A stretch of DNA of 53,760 nucleotides from Candidatus Woesearchaeota archaeon (GCA_018655015.1 JABIKK010000008.1:72791-126550), one strand, 5' to 3'. Positions 7,989-16,616 are shown, counted from the stretch's first letter. Made by a program: numbers and translations. Notes: a model not told the origin generated them from the letters alone.

Positions 7989-9692
7989 ATGTATGGGAAA
8001 AGAGGTCAAGGTGCACTAGAGTTCTTAATGACTTATGGTTGGGCATTATTGGTTGTCTTAGTTTCATTAGGTTCTTTAACTTTTTATTTTGGTTATGACA
8101 GTAGTTCTTTTGCAAGTGAAACTTGTTTCTTAGGACCTGGTTTGGGTTGTAGTGATATGATGGTTAATGAAGACTCAATGTCTCTCAATGTCAGAAATAG
8201 TCTTGGAAAGGACATGACTAGCTTTTCTATTTCAAGTGTTAATTGCGGTATTCCGTCTTATAGCCCTAGAGTTGACAATGGTGATGAAGCTTTGTTAATT
8301 TTATCCGAGTGCAGTTTTACTGCAGGAGATTTAATTGATGAATCTCTTGACGTTAGTTATACTTTTTTAAATAGTAATTTGGATCACATTAAAGACGCTT
8401 CTTTAACTGCTGTTGTTGAAAGTGGATATGCACAAAGTTTTGGTGGTGGTTCTGGAGGAGGTGGTTCCGGAGGATATGGTACTGATGGGAATACTACTGC
8501 ATTGTACAAATTTGATGAAGGAACTGAAAACTTTATAGGAGATTCTAGTGGGAATGGTTTAGACGGATTTTTCTTTGATGACACTGTGGCTTTAATGCAT
8601 ATGGATGGTGATAGGGATGATTTGAGTGCTAATAACATTCTATTTTCTTGTACAGATTGTCCTGCTTATATTAATTCAGATGTTAGTGGCCAAGGTCTTT
8701 TGTTTGATGGGGTGAATAATGGCCTCCTTGCAAGTTGGAGTCAAGATTTTGATGACGAGTTAACTTTAGAAGCCTGGTTTAGGTATGATGGTGCTGGTTC
8801 AGGGAATTCAAATAGGATTTTGGAAATTACTGACAGTTCAGGAGGTTCAATTAAAAGTAGTGCTATTGTTGTTGACATTAATAACGACATAAGGGCTTGG
8901 GTTTATTGTGATGGTGCAAGGATAACCACTAAGGTAGAAAATGGTGTTCAGTGGTTGGATGGAGCATGGCATCACATAGTCTATACTCATGGAGGAATTA
9001 GTGGTAAAATTTACATTGATGGAGTTAATCGGGCTCAAACCGATACATCTTGTACGGATATCGAGAACTATGAAAAGTTTTCTGTTGGAATGCTATACCT
9101 AAATGGAGATAATAATTTTAAAGGCGGTATTGATGAACTTTCTGTCTATAAGCGCGCAATTTCAGCCACCGAAGTACAGGAGCACTTTGCTTCAAAGGTT
9201 GCTGAGTTTTCAGGATGGAGTGCAGGAAAATATGGTTCTGCAGTAGAACTTTATGGGGACGCAAATTATATTCAAATTCCTTATTCAACTAATCTTGAGT
9301 TTACAGATCAGTTTACTTTAGAGTTTTGGTTTTATCCTACAAATATGGATCTTGAAGATCAAAGATTGGTCCATAAAAGTGGTAGTTGGGGAGCTTATAC
9401 TCATTTGGGGGGCCTAGTATTTTTTGTTGATACTACCGAAAGTGGCGGCGGCAGAGAAATTATAGTAGAACCACTTTCTTCAGGTAGTTGGTATCATTTT
9501 GCTGGATCTTATGATGGACAAAATATGTTTATGTATGTTGATGGTGTTGAAGTTGATGATTCTCCAAAGGCTCTAGCAGAAAATATTGATACTAGTTCCG
9601 CTAAGTTGTTCATTGGGTCCGACGGGGGCGCAAAGTTTTTCAATGGATTAATTGATGAGATTAGGGTAAGTGATTATGCGAGGTATAATTGA
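7989..9692 (+). CDS. Class III signal-peptide pilin with two nested LamG lectin-like domains
   Basis: A 567-residue pilin-like protein. Residues 1-38 are the class III signal (MYGKRG, then QGALEFLMTYGW), 39-148 the shared head with four cysteines, and 150-165 a glycine/serine linker like a flexible hinge. Two concanavalin A-like (LamG) domains follow. One begins at ~170 (ALYKFDEG...DSSGNGLDG), is interrupted, and resumes at ~408 (GKYGSAVELYGDANYIQIP) to the end (FIGSDGGAKFFNGLIDEIRV). A complete second LamG sits inside it at ~198-403 (VALMHMDG, LLFDGVNNG, WLDGAWHHIVYTH, IYIDGV, FKGGIDELSVYKRAIS). Predicted adhesin for glycans. Its TGA overlaps the next ATG by one base. Confidence 0.85.
   Translation: MYGKRGQGALEFLMTYGWALLVVLVSLGSLTFYFGYDSSSFASETCFLGPGLGCSDMMVNEDSMSLNVRNSLGKDMTSFSISSVNCGIPSYSPRVDNGDEALLILSECSFTAGDLIDESLDVSYTFLNSNLDHIKDASLTAVVESGYAQSFGGGSGGGGSGGYGTDGNTTALYKFDEGTENFIGDSSGNGLDGFFFDDTVALMHMDGDRDDLSANNILFSCTDCPAYINSDVSGQGLLFDGVNNGLLASWSQDFDDELTLEAWFRYDGAGSGNSNRILEITDSSGGSIKSSAIVVDINNDIRAWVYCDGARITTKVENGVQWLDGAWHHIVYTHGGISGKIYIDGVNRAQTDTSCTDIENYEKFSVGMLYLNGDNNFKGGIDELSVYKRAISATEVQEHFASKVAEFSGWSAGKYGSAVELYGDANYIQIPYSTNLEFTDQFTLEFWFYPTNMDLEDQRLVHKSGSWGAYTHLGGLVFFVDTTESGGGREIIVEPLSSGSWYHFAGSYDGQNMFMYVDGVEVDDSPKALAENIDTSSAKLFIGSDGGAKFFNGLIDEIRVSDYARYN
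8000..8044 (+). repeat. 45-bp repeat in pilin signal region, copy 2
   Basis: Exact 45-base match to 6735-6779, including synonymous positions, although the heads of these two pilins have diverged. Confidence 0.85.
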
Positions 9693-11566
9693 TGAATAAA
9701 AGAGGGCAGGCAGCACTAGAGTTCTTAATGACTTATGGGTGGGCTTTAGCTGTAGTACTTGTTTCGTTAGGTTCTTTAGTTTTTTATTTTGGTTTTGATG
9801 GTTCTTCTTTTGCAAGTGAAGCTTGTTTCTTGGGACCTGGTTTAGGTTGTAGTGATATGGTTGTTGATGAAGGTTCTATATCGATGAATGTTAGAAATAG
9901 TCTTGGTAAGGATATAATTAGTTTTTCTGTTTCAAGTGATAGTTGTACTTCTACTTCGGATCACCCAAGAGTAAATAATGGGGATGAAGTTCTTTTATTT
10001 TTGTCTGGTTGCAGTTTTACTGCAGGAGATTTAATTGAGGAATCTCTTGATATTAGTTATACTTTTTTAGATAGTAATTTAGATCACATTAAAGATACTT
10101 TTCTAACTGCGGTTGTTGAAGGGGGAAGTTCCCAAAGTTTTGGTGGAGGTTCTGGTGGAAATGGTTATGGTTCTGATGGTAATACTATTGCATTGTATAA
10201 ATTTGATGAAGGAAATGGTGAGATTATAATGGATGAAAGTAGTAATAATTTGGATGGAACTTTTATTACTTTAGGAGAATTGGTTGATAATGGCGATGCT
10301 GAGACTGGAACAACTTTTAATTTTGATAATTTTGAAGGGGTTCGTTCAAGTGGTTGTAGTGTTGGGACTTATTGTTTCTATCGTGGATCCAAACCTTATA
10401 ATGTTATGAGTGAGGAATTTATTGAGATTGATATGTCTAAGGAATATACTCTAAGGGGGAGGTTTAAATCAACAGGAATAGGGAAGAGTTTAGTTTATTT
10501 TGGGTATGCTCCTTTTGATGAAAACTATGTACAAATTAGATCACAAGAAGTTAATCCATATATGCCTGCAGTTGAAACAACACTTTATGAACCTATAGAA
10601 TCTACAGATAAAATAATAAAAATAACTGACGGTACTGGGTGGGCTATAGGGTCCTCCAAGTTCATTGTATTTAATATACAGAATGGCTATGCAGATTTAC
10701 CTAATAGGGATATTAGCGAGGGGAATATAGTTCGTGTTGAAGACATGAGGCCGGCTCAACCTTATTGGGAAGTTGAATTTAAAGAAGTGGTTGGTGTTGG
10801 GCGTTCTGCGGGTACTAGTATAAGAGAGCATTTTAGCGGAGGAACTTATATGTATGAGGCTGGAAATGAAGAATATATCCCTAGTTCTTGGGAAGGCCAT
10901 ACTGGCACAACAAGTGGTGAACACACTACTGGTATTGGATTTGATAAATGGTGGCCAGGAACAAAATATGCGAAGGTATTATTTTTGCTAAATTTTCAAC
11001 AAAATGAGTTGGGGGATGATTATAGCGTTGACGTTGACGATATTTCCATGGTGAGTGATCCTGTAACATTCACTGATAAATGGGTTCCTGGTAAGTTCGG
11101 AACTACAATAGAGTTTAATGGGGTTGATGATCACGTGGAAATTCCTTATACTTCTGTTCTTGATGTTAATGATGAGTTTACAATTGAACATTGGATATAT
11201 CCAACTATTTTCTCTCCAGGGAATAGTAGGATTGTACAAAAAACAGGTTCTTGGGGAACTTTTACAAATGAACCTGGAGCAATCGTGTTTTATGGGGATA
11301 CTTCTGAAAGTGGAATGGTTGGTTCGGGATGGAAATCAATTTCAAACATACTTCCAAACACAGATCAATGGTATCATATAACTGGAGTTTATACTGGTGG
11401 AGAAATGAAACTTTTTGTAGATGGTGCACTTGTAGATTCTAGAACTCAATTGGGGGATGTGGATATCTCACAAAGTAATTTATTTATTGGTTCTGATGCA
11501 GGGAATAGTGATTTTTTTAATGGATTAATTGATGAAGTTAAAATAAGTGATTATGCAAGGTACTAG
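9692..11566 (+). CDS. Class III signal-peptide pilin with LamG domain carrying an inserted jelly-roll module
   Basis: A 624-residue paralogue of the preceding gene; ATG 9692 is chosen over TTG 9689 because it overlaps the previous stop as TGATG and starts the normal leader MNKRGQ. Signal peptide 1-37, head 38-147 (about two thirds identical by eye to the second pilin), linker GGGSGGNGYGSDG. A LamG domain starts at ~167 (ALYKFDEG...ESSNNLDG) and resumes at ~464 (GKFGTTIEFNGVDDHVEIP) to the end. Between them, ~197-457, lies a different module that opens like a carbohydrate-binding jelly roll (LVDNGDAETGTTF, GTYCFYRGS) and ends KWWPGTKYAKVLF...DVDDISMVS. Likely a surface adhesin. DUF167 follows 1 bp after the stop. 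Confidence 0.85.
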   Translation: MNKRGQAALEFLMTYGWALAVVLVSLGSLVFYFGFDGSSFASEACFLGPGLGCSDMVVDEGSISMNVRNSLGKDIISFSVSSDSCTSTSDHPRVNNGDEVLLFLSGCSFTAGDLIEESLDISYTFLDSNLDHIKDTFLTAVVEGGSSQSFGGGSGGNGYGSDGNTIALYKFDEGNGEIIMDESSNNLDGTFITLGELVDNGDAETGTTFNFDNFEGVRSSGCSVGTYCFYRGSKPYNVMSEEFIEIDMSKEYTLRGRFKSTGIGKSLVYFGYAPFDENYVQIRSQEVNPYMPAVETTLYEPIESTDKIIKITDGTGWAIGSSKFIVFNIQNGYADLPNRDISEGNIVRVEDMRPAQPYWEVEFKEVVGVGRSAGTSIREHFSGGTYMYEAGNEEYIPSSWEGHTGTTSGEHTTGIGFDKWWPGTKYAKVLFLLNFQQNELGDDYSVDVDDISMVSDPVTFTDKWVPGKFGTTIEFNGVDDHVEIPYTSVLDVNDEFTIEHWIYPTIFSPGNSRIVQKTGSWGTFTNEPGAIVFYGDTSESGMVGSGWKSISNILPNTDQWYHITGVYTGGEMKLFVDGALVDSRTQLGDVDISQSNLFIGSDAGNSDFFNGLIDEVKISDYARY

Positions 11567-11567
11567 G

Positions 11568-11801
11568 ATGGACAAACTAATTCCTGTTAAGGTTAAGAAA
11601 ACTGGTTGTAAAAAAACTGAAATTATTTCTGAGAATGGAGTTGTTGAGCTAAATGTCAAAGGTAAGCCTGAAAATGGTGGAGCTAATTTAGAGATAATTA
11701 AATTTTTTTCAAGAAAATATAAGTGTAATGCTCGGATTATTAGAGGTTTGAAGTCTAAAATAAAAGTTGTTAAGTTATTACTTTTTAGTAGTAAGACTTA
11801 A
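11568..11801 (+). CDS. DUF167 (YggU/UPF0235) family protein
   Basis: A 77-residue protein starting MDKLIPVKVKKTGCKK. Family marks are VELNVKGKPENGGANLEIIK (the usual APP-x-G-x-AN-x-x-L pattern) and the C-terminal basic segment GLKSKIKVVKL, which corresponds to the SR-x-K motif. DUF167 proteins are small alpha/beta proteins of unknown function. The frame is open further upstream to 11547, but ATG 11568 lies just after the pilin stop and starts at the usual family position. Confidence 0.8.
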   Translation: MDKLIPVKVKKTGCKKTEIISENGVVELNVKGKPENGGANLEIIKFFSRKYKCNARIIRGLKSKIKVVKLLLFSSKT

Positions 11802-11808
11802 ATATAAT
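11798..11808 (+). promoter_or_regulatory. TATA box overlapping the DUF167 stop codon
   Basis: TTAAATATAAT lies across the DUF167 stop, about 23 nt before ATG 11826, so the next gene probably has its own leaderless transcript. Confidence 0.5.
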
Positions 11809-11825
11809 CAGTTTTGAGAGATTAT

Positions 11826-12467
11826 ATGCCTCAAAGAATTATTCCTAGAAAAGGGCTTTTATTGAAAGCTACACGCTCTAATAAGAGATTTCTTAGTGCT
11901 ATGGATCATGGAATTAGTGAAACTTCTCTGAAAGATATTTATCCTGTTCTTGATTTGGATGAGGTCCTGGCTTTTGAAGCAGCTTCTTGGTCAAAGAGAA
12001 ACAGAGGAGATTTTGGAGATTTTGAAGGCAATTTTCATGATATGTTTTATAGGGTTACAAAGGAGGGATTAGATTGGTTAGATGAAATAAGATCTACCGA
12101 TTTTTCTCTTTCTGATAAAGATCAGTATCAACAAGGAAGGTTAAATCCATTCCATGGAGAAGATTTAAGGGATAGATTAAGAATGTTTGATGAAGAATCT
12201 ATAGCGCCATTAACAGAAAGATTACAAACTGGCACCTTTGAGTATGTTAGTGAAGCTCAACATGGGTGGATTAGGAGACATAGAAGTGCAGGGAACAAAC
12301 CTCTTAAAATTATGGGTGGGCAAATGCCTGCTAGGTTTAGTGGTGCTAATCCTAAAAGGATTACTGGGGCTTATGCATCTCATTCTGCCGAAATTTTAAG
12401 AAAATATCCTACCGAACATGTTTCTTTTATTCCAAAAGAAACTCTTGTTGAACAAAGACTTTTTTAA
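11826..12467 (+). CDS. Hypothetical protein, 213 aa
   Basis: No family recognised. ATG 11826 is preferred to the in-frame TTG 11814 because the TATA box is ~23 nt upstream of the ATG. The protein is soluble, without signal peptide or membrane segment. The N-terminus is basic (MPQRIIPRKGLLLKATRSNK), the middle acidic and aromatic (WSKRNRGDFGDFEGNFHDMF), and the second half has HGWIRRHRSAGNKPLKIMGG and a small-residue segment GAYASHSAEILRKY. Basic and acidic patches could serve nucleic acid or protein contacts, but nothing decides this. Endonuclease III follows with its own promoter. Confidence 0.65.
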   Translation: MPQRIIPRKGLLLKATRSNKRFLSAMDHGISETSLKDIYPVLDLDEVLAFEAASWSKRNRGDFGDFEGNFHDMFYRVTKEGLDWLDEIRSTDFSLSDKDQYQQGRLNPFHGEDLRDRLRMFDEESIAPLTERLQTGTFEYVSEAQHGWIRRHRSAGNKPLKIMGGQMPARFSGANPKRITGAYASHSAEILRKYPTEHVSFIPKETLVEQRLF

Positions 12468-12474
12468 CTAAACT

Positions 12475-12482
12475 TTTATAAT
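12475..12482 (+). promoter_or_regulatory. TATA box of endonuclease III gene
   Basis: TTTATAAT about 26 nt before ATG 12505; no Shine-Dalgarno sequence is seen, so the message is probably leaderless. Confidence 0.5.
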
Positions 12483-12504
12483 CTGCTTTTTAGATTATAT
12501 TTGG

Positions 12505-13140
12505 ATGGATGAAAAGACTAGGATTAAGAAAATTATTTCTTTGATGGATAAGGAGTATCCCGAAAAGAAGTCTTCTTTGAAATATGTAAATCCATTACAA
12601 ATGTTAGTTTCTACAATATTATCTGCTCAGTGTACTGATGCTAGGGTGAACATTGTTACAAAGAAATTGTTTAAGGATTTTAAGACGGCTAGAGATTATG
12701 CTGACGTAGATGTTAAAGTTTTAGAGCAGTATGTTAAATCAACTGGATTTTATAGAAACAAGGCTAAAAATATTAAGAAAACTGGTAAAATGCTTGTTGA
12801 AGAATTTAATGGTAAAGTCCCTAAAGAGATGGAAGATATGTTAAAGTTAGCAGGGGTTGGGCGAAAAACTGCTAATGTTGTACTGAATCATGCTCACGGG
12901 AAGGTTGAAGGTATTGCAGTTGATACACATGTTAAAAGAATAAGTTTTAGATTAGGTTTAACTAAAAGTAAGAATCCAATTATTATTGAAAGAGATTTGA
13001 TGGGAATTTTAAAGAAAAAAGATTGGAAACATTTCAATATTATGGGTGTTGATCATGGAAGGGCCATATGTAAGTCTCAGAAACCTCGTTGTAATAAATG
13101 CTTATTGAATAAAGTTTGTCCTAAGAATGGTGTTAACTAG
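12505..13140 (+). CDS. nth: Endonuclease III, DNA glycosylase/AP lyase
   Basis: Base-excision repair enzyme that removes oxidised pyrimidines and cleaves abasic sites. At 211 residues it is full length. Visible are the helix-hairpin-helix LAGVGRKTANVVLNHA with the catalytic Lys (in GRKTAN), the catalytic Asp in VDTHVKR, and the C-terminal [4Fe-4S] loop CKSQKPRCNKCLLNKVC (Cx6Cx2Cx5C). LSAQCTDARVN matches the canonical LSAQTTDxxVN with T to C. The 3' end overlaps the convergent gene at 13133 by 8 bp. With ExoIII at 42247-42996 it covers two steps of base repair. Confidence 0.95.
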   Translation: MDEKTRIKKIISLMDKEYPEKKSSLKYVNPLQMLVSTILSAQCTDARVNIVTKKLFKDFKTARDYADVDVKVLEQYVKSTGFYRNKAKNIKKTGKMLVEEFNGKVPKEMEDMLKLAGVGRKTANVVLNHAHGKVEGIAVDTHVKRISFRLGLTKSKNPIIIERDLMGILKKKDWKHFNIMGVDHGRAICKSQKPRCNKCLLNKVCPKNGVN

Positions 13141-13693
13141 CTGTTGGTTTTTTCGTTCCAGGTAACATTTCTTTTTTTAGTGACATTGCACTCTTTAAAG
13201 ATGATTCTAAGATATCTCCTTTTTCAGGATCTATTTTAGCATTAAACATGTTTAGACTTCCCGTCATGAATGTTAAGTTCCAAATTGGTTTGTCTAGTTC
13301 TTTATTATGTTGTAAAATTAAAATGGTTTTAGTTGGTTTTTCTCCCGGATGTTTTTCTTTAAGAAATTCTTTTGCACGATCCATTGTTTCCTTGTCATTT
13401 AATTTGATATTGTTTAATTCTAATTCTTTTACTTTTTCTGCATCATGTTTGAAAACTTTAGATTCTGCTTCTTTTAGTTTGCATTTTTTCCTCTTATCTG
13501 CAGGTAGCTCAAAAGAAGTCATTGTGTCTTCTTTAGGATTGTAATAGTCTATTTGCCATAGGTTGTCATCTGAGGAATCTTTATCTAGGATACAGAAGAA
13601 ATCTGATAGGTAGGATTCTTCATGAGTTTCAAGCCATTCCTTGAATTCTTTGGAATCTTTTAGTCTTTGTAAGTCGTTTTTTGGATCTATCAT
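13133..13693 (-). CDS. Hypothetical protein, possible PepSY-like fold
   Basis: A 186-residue soluble, lysine-rich protein translated from an ATG that overlaps the ThrRS stop as ATGA, so it is coupled to thrS. The second half reads ETMDRAKEFLKEKHPGEKPTKTILILQ...PIWNLTFMTGSLNMFNAKIDPEKGDIL. A helix followed by W-x-L/V-T and a residue pair like ID-x-x-x-G-x-I is the layout of PepSY-type domains, but the match is by eye only. No signal peptide. A link to ThrRS function is suggested only by the operon. Confidence 0.6.
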   Translation of the reverse strand: MIDPKNDLQRLKDSKEFKEWLETHEESYLSDFFCILDKDSSDDNLWQIDYYNPKEDTMTSFELPADKRKKCKLKEAESKVFKHDAEKVKELELNNIKLNDKETMDRAKEFLKEKHPGEKPTKTILILQHNKELDKPIWNLTFMTGSLNMFNAKIDPEKGDILESSLKSAMSLKKEMLPGTKKPTAS

Positions 13694-15426
13694 CTGCTTT
13701 TAGTTTCTATTTCTTTGTTTAAATCTTTTATGAAATCATTAAGTTTTACATCGAACTTTACTTTTCCATCCCTTGTTCTAATTGCTAGAGATTTTTTATC
13801 TACTTCTTTATCTCCGATTGTTACCATGTAGTTTACTTTAGCTACTTGCGCTTCTCTTACTTTTTTACTTATTGAATGTGATTTTGTGTCTAAATCCACT
13901 CTAAATCCAGCTTCTTTTAGTTTTTCATATATTTCTTTAGCGTAATTATTGCTTCTATCTGTTACGGTTAAAACTCTTACTTGTTCTGGACTAAGCCATA
14001 GTGGGAATTTTCCAGCATAATGCTCTATTAGGAATGCAATGAATCTTTCATGGACAGATAAAGGTGCTCTATGTATTACGAATACGTCTGAATTTTCTTT
14101 ATTTTCTTTTTCAGTGTATTTTAGGTCGAATTTTGTTTTAGCTGCGAAATCCAATTGTATTGTAGACATGGTTTCTTCTCTTCCAAGGACTGTTTTGAAT
14201 TGAACATCTATTTTAGGCCCATAGAATGCAGCTTCGCCTTCTGCTTCAACGAAGTTAAGCTTTAGTTTTTTTAGTAACTTTCTTAGTATGTCTTGGGTGT
14301 GCTCCCAATTCTTTGGTTCATCAATGTATTTTTCTTTATTTTTTGGATCCCACAGTGATAATCTGAAGTAGTGATCTTTGAATCCAAAAGTGTCGAAGTA
14401 GAATTTTATTAATTCTAGTACTCCTTTGATTTCATCTTCAATTTGAGCTTTAGTACAGTAAATATGTGCATCATTCATAGATAGCATTCTAACTCTGAGT
14501 AGTCCTGCTAAGGCTCCAGATAGTTCATTCCTATAACAAGTTCCGTATTCTGCAATTCTTAGAGGCAATTCTTTGTAACTTCTTGGTTCATGATTGTAAA
14601 TTAAATGGTGGTGTGGACAGTTCATTCCCTTTAGATAGTAAGTTCCATCGTCCATTTTCATTGGGGGGTACATGTCTTCTTTGAAGTAAGGTAAGTGTCC
14701 TGATTGTAAATATAATTCTTTTTTTGCCAAATGTGGTGTTGAGACTCTTACGTATCCTGCTTTTTTCTCTGTTTCAATTGCGAAATTTTCTATTTCTCTT
14801 TTTATTATTTCTCCTTTTGGTAGCCATAATGGTAAACCTTTTCCAACTAGGTTTGAAAATGTAAATAGTTTCATTTCTTTTCCTATTTTTTTATGATCTC
14901 TTTTTTTTGCTTCTTCTAATAATTGTAAATGTTCTTTCAGTTCTTTTTCTGTGTTGAAAACTATTCCATAGATCCTAGTAAGCATTTTATTTTTTGAGTT
15001 GCCTCTCCAATAGGCTCCAGCAATACTCATTAATTTGAAATGTCTAACTTCTTTTGTTGATTTTACATGTGGGCCTTCACATAAATCTGTAAAGTTTCCA
15101 TGGGAGTAGAATGTAATCTTTCCTTCTATGTCTTTTAGTAGTTCTAGTTTGTAAGGTTCGCTTTTTAGAAGTTGTTTTGCTTCTGCTTTTGAAATTTCTT
15201 TAACTGAGAATTCTAAGTTTTTCTCTGCGATTTGCCGCATTTTTTTCTCAATTTTTTTAAGGTCTTCATCTGAAATGTCTAAGTTATCAAAGTCGTAATA
15301 AAACCCTTCATCTATGGGTGGACCTATTGCTACCTTGACTTTTGGAAATAATTCCTTTACTGCGGAAGCCATTAAATGAGAAGTACTGTGCTTCAATGCA
15401 TAGTCTTTTGTCATCTCTTTCTTCAT
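13690..15426 (-). CDS. thrS: Threonyl-tRNA synthetase, bacterial type without TGS domain
   Basis: Charges tRNA-Thr. At 578 residues it lacks the N-terminal TGS domain and starts in the editing domain, whose zinc/catalytic residues are visible: HSTSH and DLCEGPHV. The catalytic core shows GMNCPHH, motif 2 around YGTCYRNELSGALAGLLRVR and motif 3 around HRAPLSVHERF, which differs from the usual HRAxxGSxERF. The anticodon domain includes PEQVRVLTVTDRSNNYA and KVREAQVAKVNYMVTIGDKE. The N2-type editing domain is the bacterial/eukaryotic kind, not the D-aminoacyl deacylase-like archaeal NTD, so the gene was probably acquired. It is followed by a coupled hypothetical gene. Confidence 0.95.
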   Translation of the reverse strand: MKKEMTKDYALKHSTSHLMASAVKELFPKVKVAIGPPIDEGFYYDFDNLDISDEDLKKIEKKMRQIAEKNLEFSVKEISKAEAKQLLKSEPYKLELLKDIEGKITFYSHGNFTDLCEGPHVKSTKEVRHFKLMSIAGAYWRGNSKNKMLTRIYGIVFNTEKELKEHLQLLEEAKKRDHKKIGKEMKLFTFSNLVGKGLPLWLPKGEIIKREIENFAIETEKKAGYVRVSTPHLAKKELYLQSGHLPYFKEDMYPPMKMDDGTYYLKGMNCPHHHLIYNHEPRSYKELPLRIAEYGTCYRNELSGALAGLLRVRMLSMNDAHIYCTKAQIEDEIKGVLELIKFYFDTFGFKDHYFRLSLWDPKNKEKYIDEPKNWEHTQDILRKLLKKLKLNFVEAEGEAAFYGPKIDVQFKTVLGREETMSTIQLDFAAKTKFDLKYTEKENKENSDVFVIHRAPLSVHERFIAFLIEHYAGKFPLWLSPEQVRVLTVTDRSNNYAKEIYEKLKEAGFRVDLDTKSHSISKKVREAQVAKVNYMVTIGDKEVDKKSLAIRTRDGKVKFDVKLNDFIKDLNKEIETKSR

Positions 15427-15479
15427 GTGTAATTCTATTAGAATTCTATTTAAATATGTTATGGGATTAGAATATGCAA

Positions 15480-16544
15480 CTATTTCAACTTGTATGCTTC
15501 TTTTATTTCTGATTTCATCAATTTAGCTTTGGTTTCTACTTTTGGGAAATCTCCCTTTAAATCTCTTGGATTTACAGTGTAGGAGAAGAATGTTGCGAAA
15601 TCTTCTGAATGGAAGGATCCATCTGTAGAATAAGGGTGTTCATTTACTCCTTCTGCTAGCCCTTCAAAGGTTGATCTATCTTCCCCTGAAGATCTAGAAA
15701 TATAAATTTCAAGAAGATCTTTTGTTGCTCCAAGAGTGTCTGCAAGTCTTGGGTGGTTTGAAACAAATCCTTCGTTTAAAATTCCATTTGTGTAAAACTT
15801 TGTTTTAGCTATCTCTAAGGTTGCACCTAATAGCTTTTCTAATGCTGAAAATTTAGCGAATGTATCTGATCCCGCTGAAGAGTATGTTGATATCAATGAA
15901 TTCCTACGTGAGGGCGTAATTTTATTATATTCTGCTTCTAATCCTGAGTATAATTGTTGGTTACTAAACACTGCATGCCCAATTTCATGCCCAATTACTC
16001 CTTCAAAAGTTTCTCCTTTTTTTGCAAGACTTTCAGATGGAATTGTTGTTGGAATGTTAACTGTTAATACATTGTAGGCCCCACTTTTTAGCCCACTCAT
16101 GAGTTCATCACCAGGTTTTAATGCAGCCATTAACTCTTCCCTTGGAATATTTTCTCCTGCCTCCAATCTTCTTTGTATCTCGTCAAGTTTTGAGACTGCC
16201 TTTCTTGCAGTTATGTGAGTAGCTTCAACATCAGAAGGTGAAGTAAATCCTAAACATCCTATCTTTTGGAGGGTATCATTTGAGACTCCTCTTATTCGCA
16301 TATTTAATTGAGGTAATAATCCCGGGTAGATTGATTCGGTTTTTTCTAATGTGTTTTTGAGTGCACCTAAAACTTTTGGTGAAAAATTTCCCACTACATC
16401 TACATTGTAAGTTCCTTCAATTTGAGCAATAATTTGTTCTGGACTAAGCTGTGGAATTGAAGGTTCATCGCTACAGCTTGGGGCTATACTACATGCTAGG
16501 ACTAATGGTGCAAGTGATCTTTTAGCTAAATTTCTAAGGTTCAT
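15480..16544 (-). CDS. Secreted lipoprotein-like zinc metallopeptidase (HEIGH zincin)
   Basis: A 354-residue exported protein. The N-terminus MNLRNLAKRSLAPLVLACS is a basic start plus hydrophobic segment with lipobox-like cysteines (LVLAC or APSC), so lipid anchoring is possible. The motif VIGHEIGHAVF (~residues 184-194) is HExxH, the zinc and catalytic site of zincins. A possible third ligand is the Glu in SFHSEDFATFFSYTV (~306-320). The middle has charged helices and the C-terminus is lysine-rich. It could be an M48-like or other gluzincin protease acting outside the cell; I cannot place it in a named family. It is flanked by AT-rich promoters and appears to be a single-gene unit. Confidence 0.7.
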   Translation of the reverse strand: MNLRNLAKRSLAPLVLACSIAPSCSDEPSIPQLSPEQIIAQIEGTYNVDVVGNFSPKVLGALKNTLEKTESIYPGLLPQLNMRIRGVSNDTLQKIGCLGFTSPSDVEATHITARKAVSKLDEIQRRLEAGENIPREELMAALKPGDELMSGLKSGAYNVLTVNIPTTIPSESLAKKGETFEGVIGHEIGHAVFSNQQLYSGLEAEYNKITPSRRNSLISTYSSAGSDTFAKFSALEKLLGATLEIAKTKFYTNGILNEGFVSNHPRLADTLGATKDLLEIYISRSSGEDRSTFEGLAEGVNEHPYSTDGSFHSEDFATFFSYTVNPRDLKGDFPKVETKAKLMKSEIKEAYKLK

Positions 16545-16616
16545 TGAGTTAGCCTATCTAAATTCCCTTTTAAAGGTTCCTAATATTACTATTCTATGGT
16601 AGTTACAAAGGAAAGG

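Noticed and set aside
11118-11381. A rightward 87-residue frame inside the third pilin gene
   Set aside because: It is an out-of-frame reading of LamG-coding sequence, without own start signals.
6724-11566. Recent whole-gene triplication
   Set aside because: Only the signal and head regions are shared by all three; the C-terminal domain of the first is unrelated to the others and the inserts differ.
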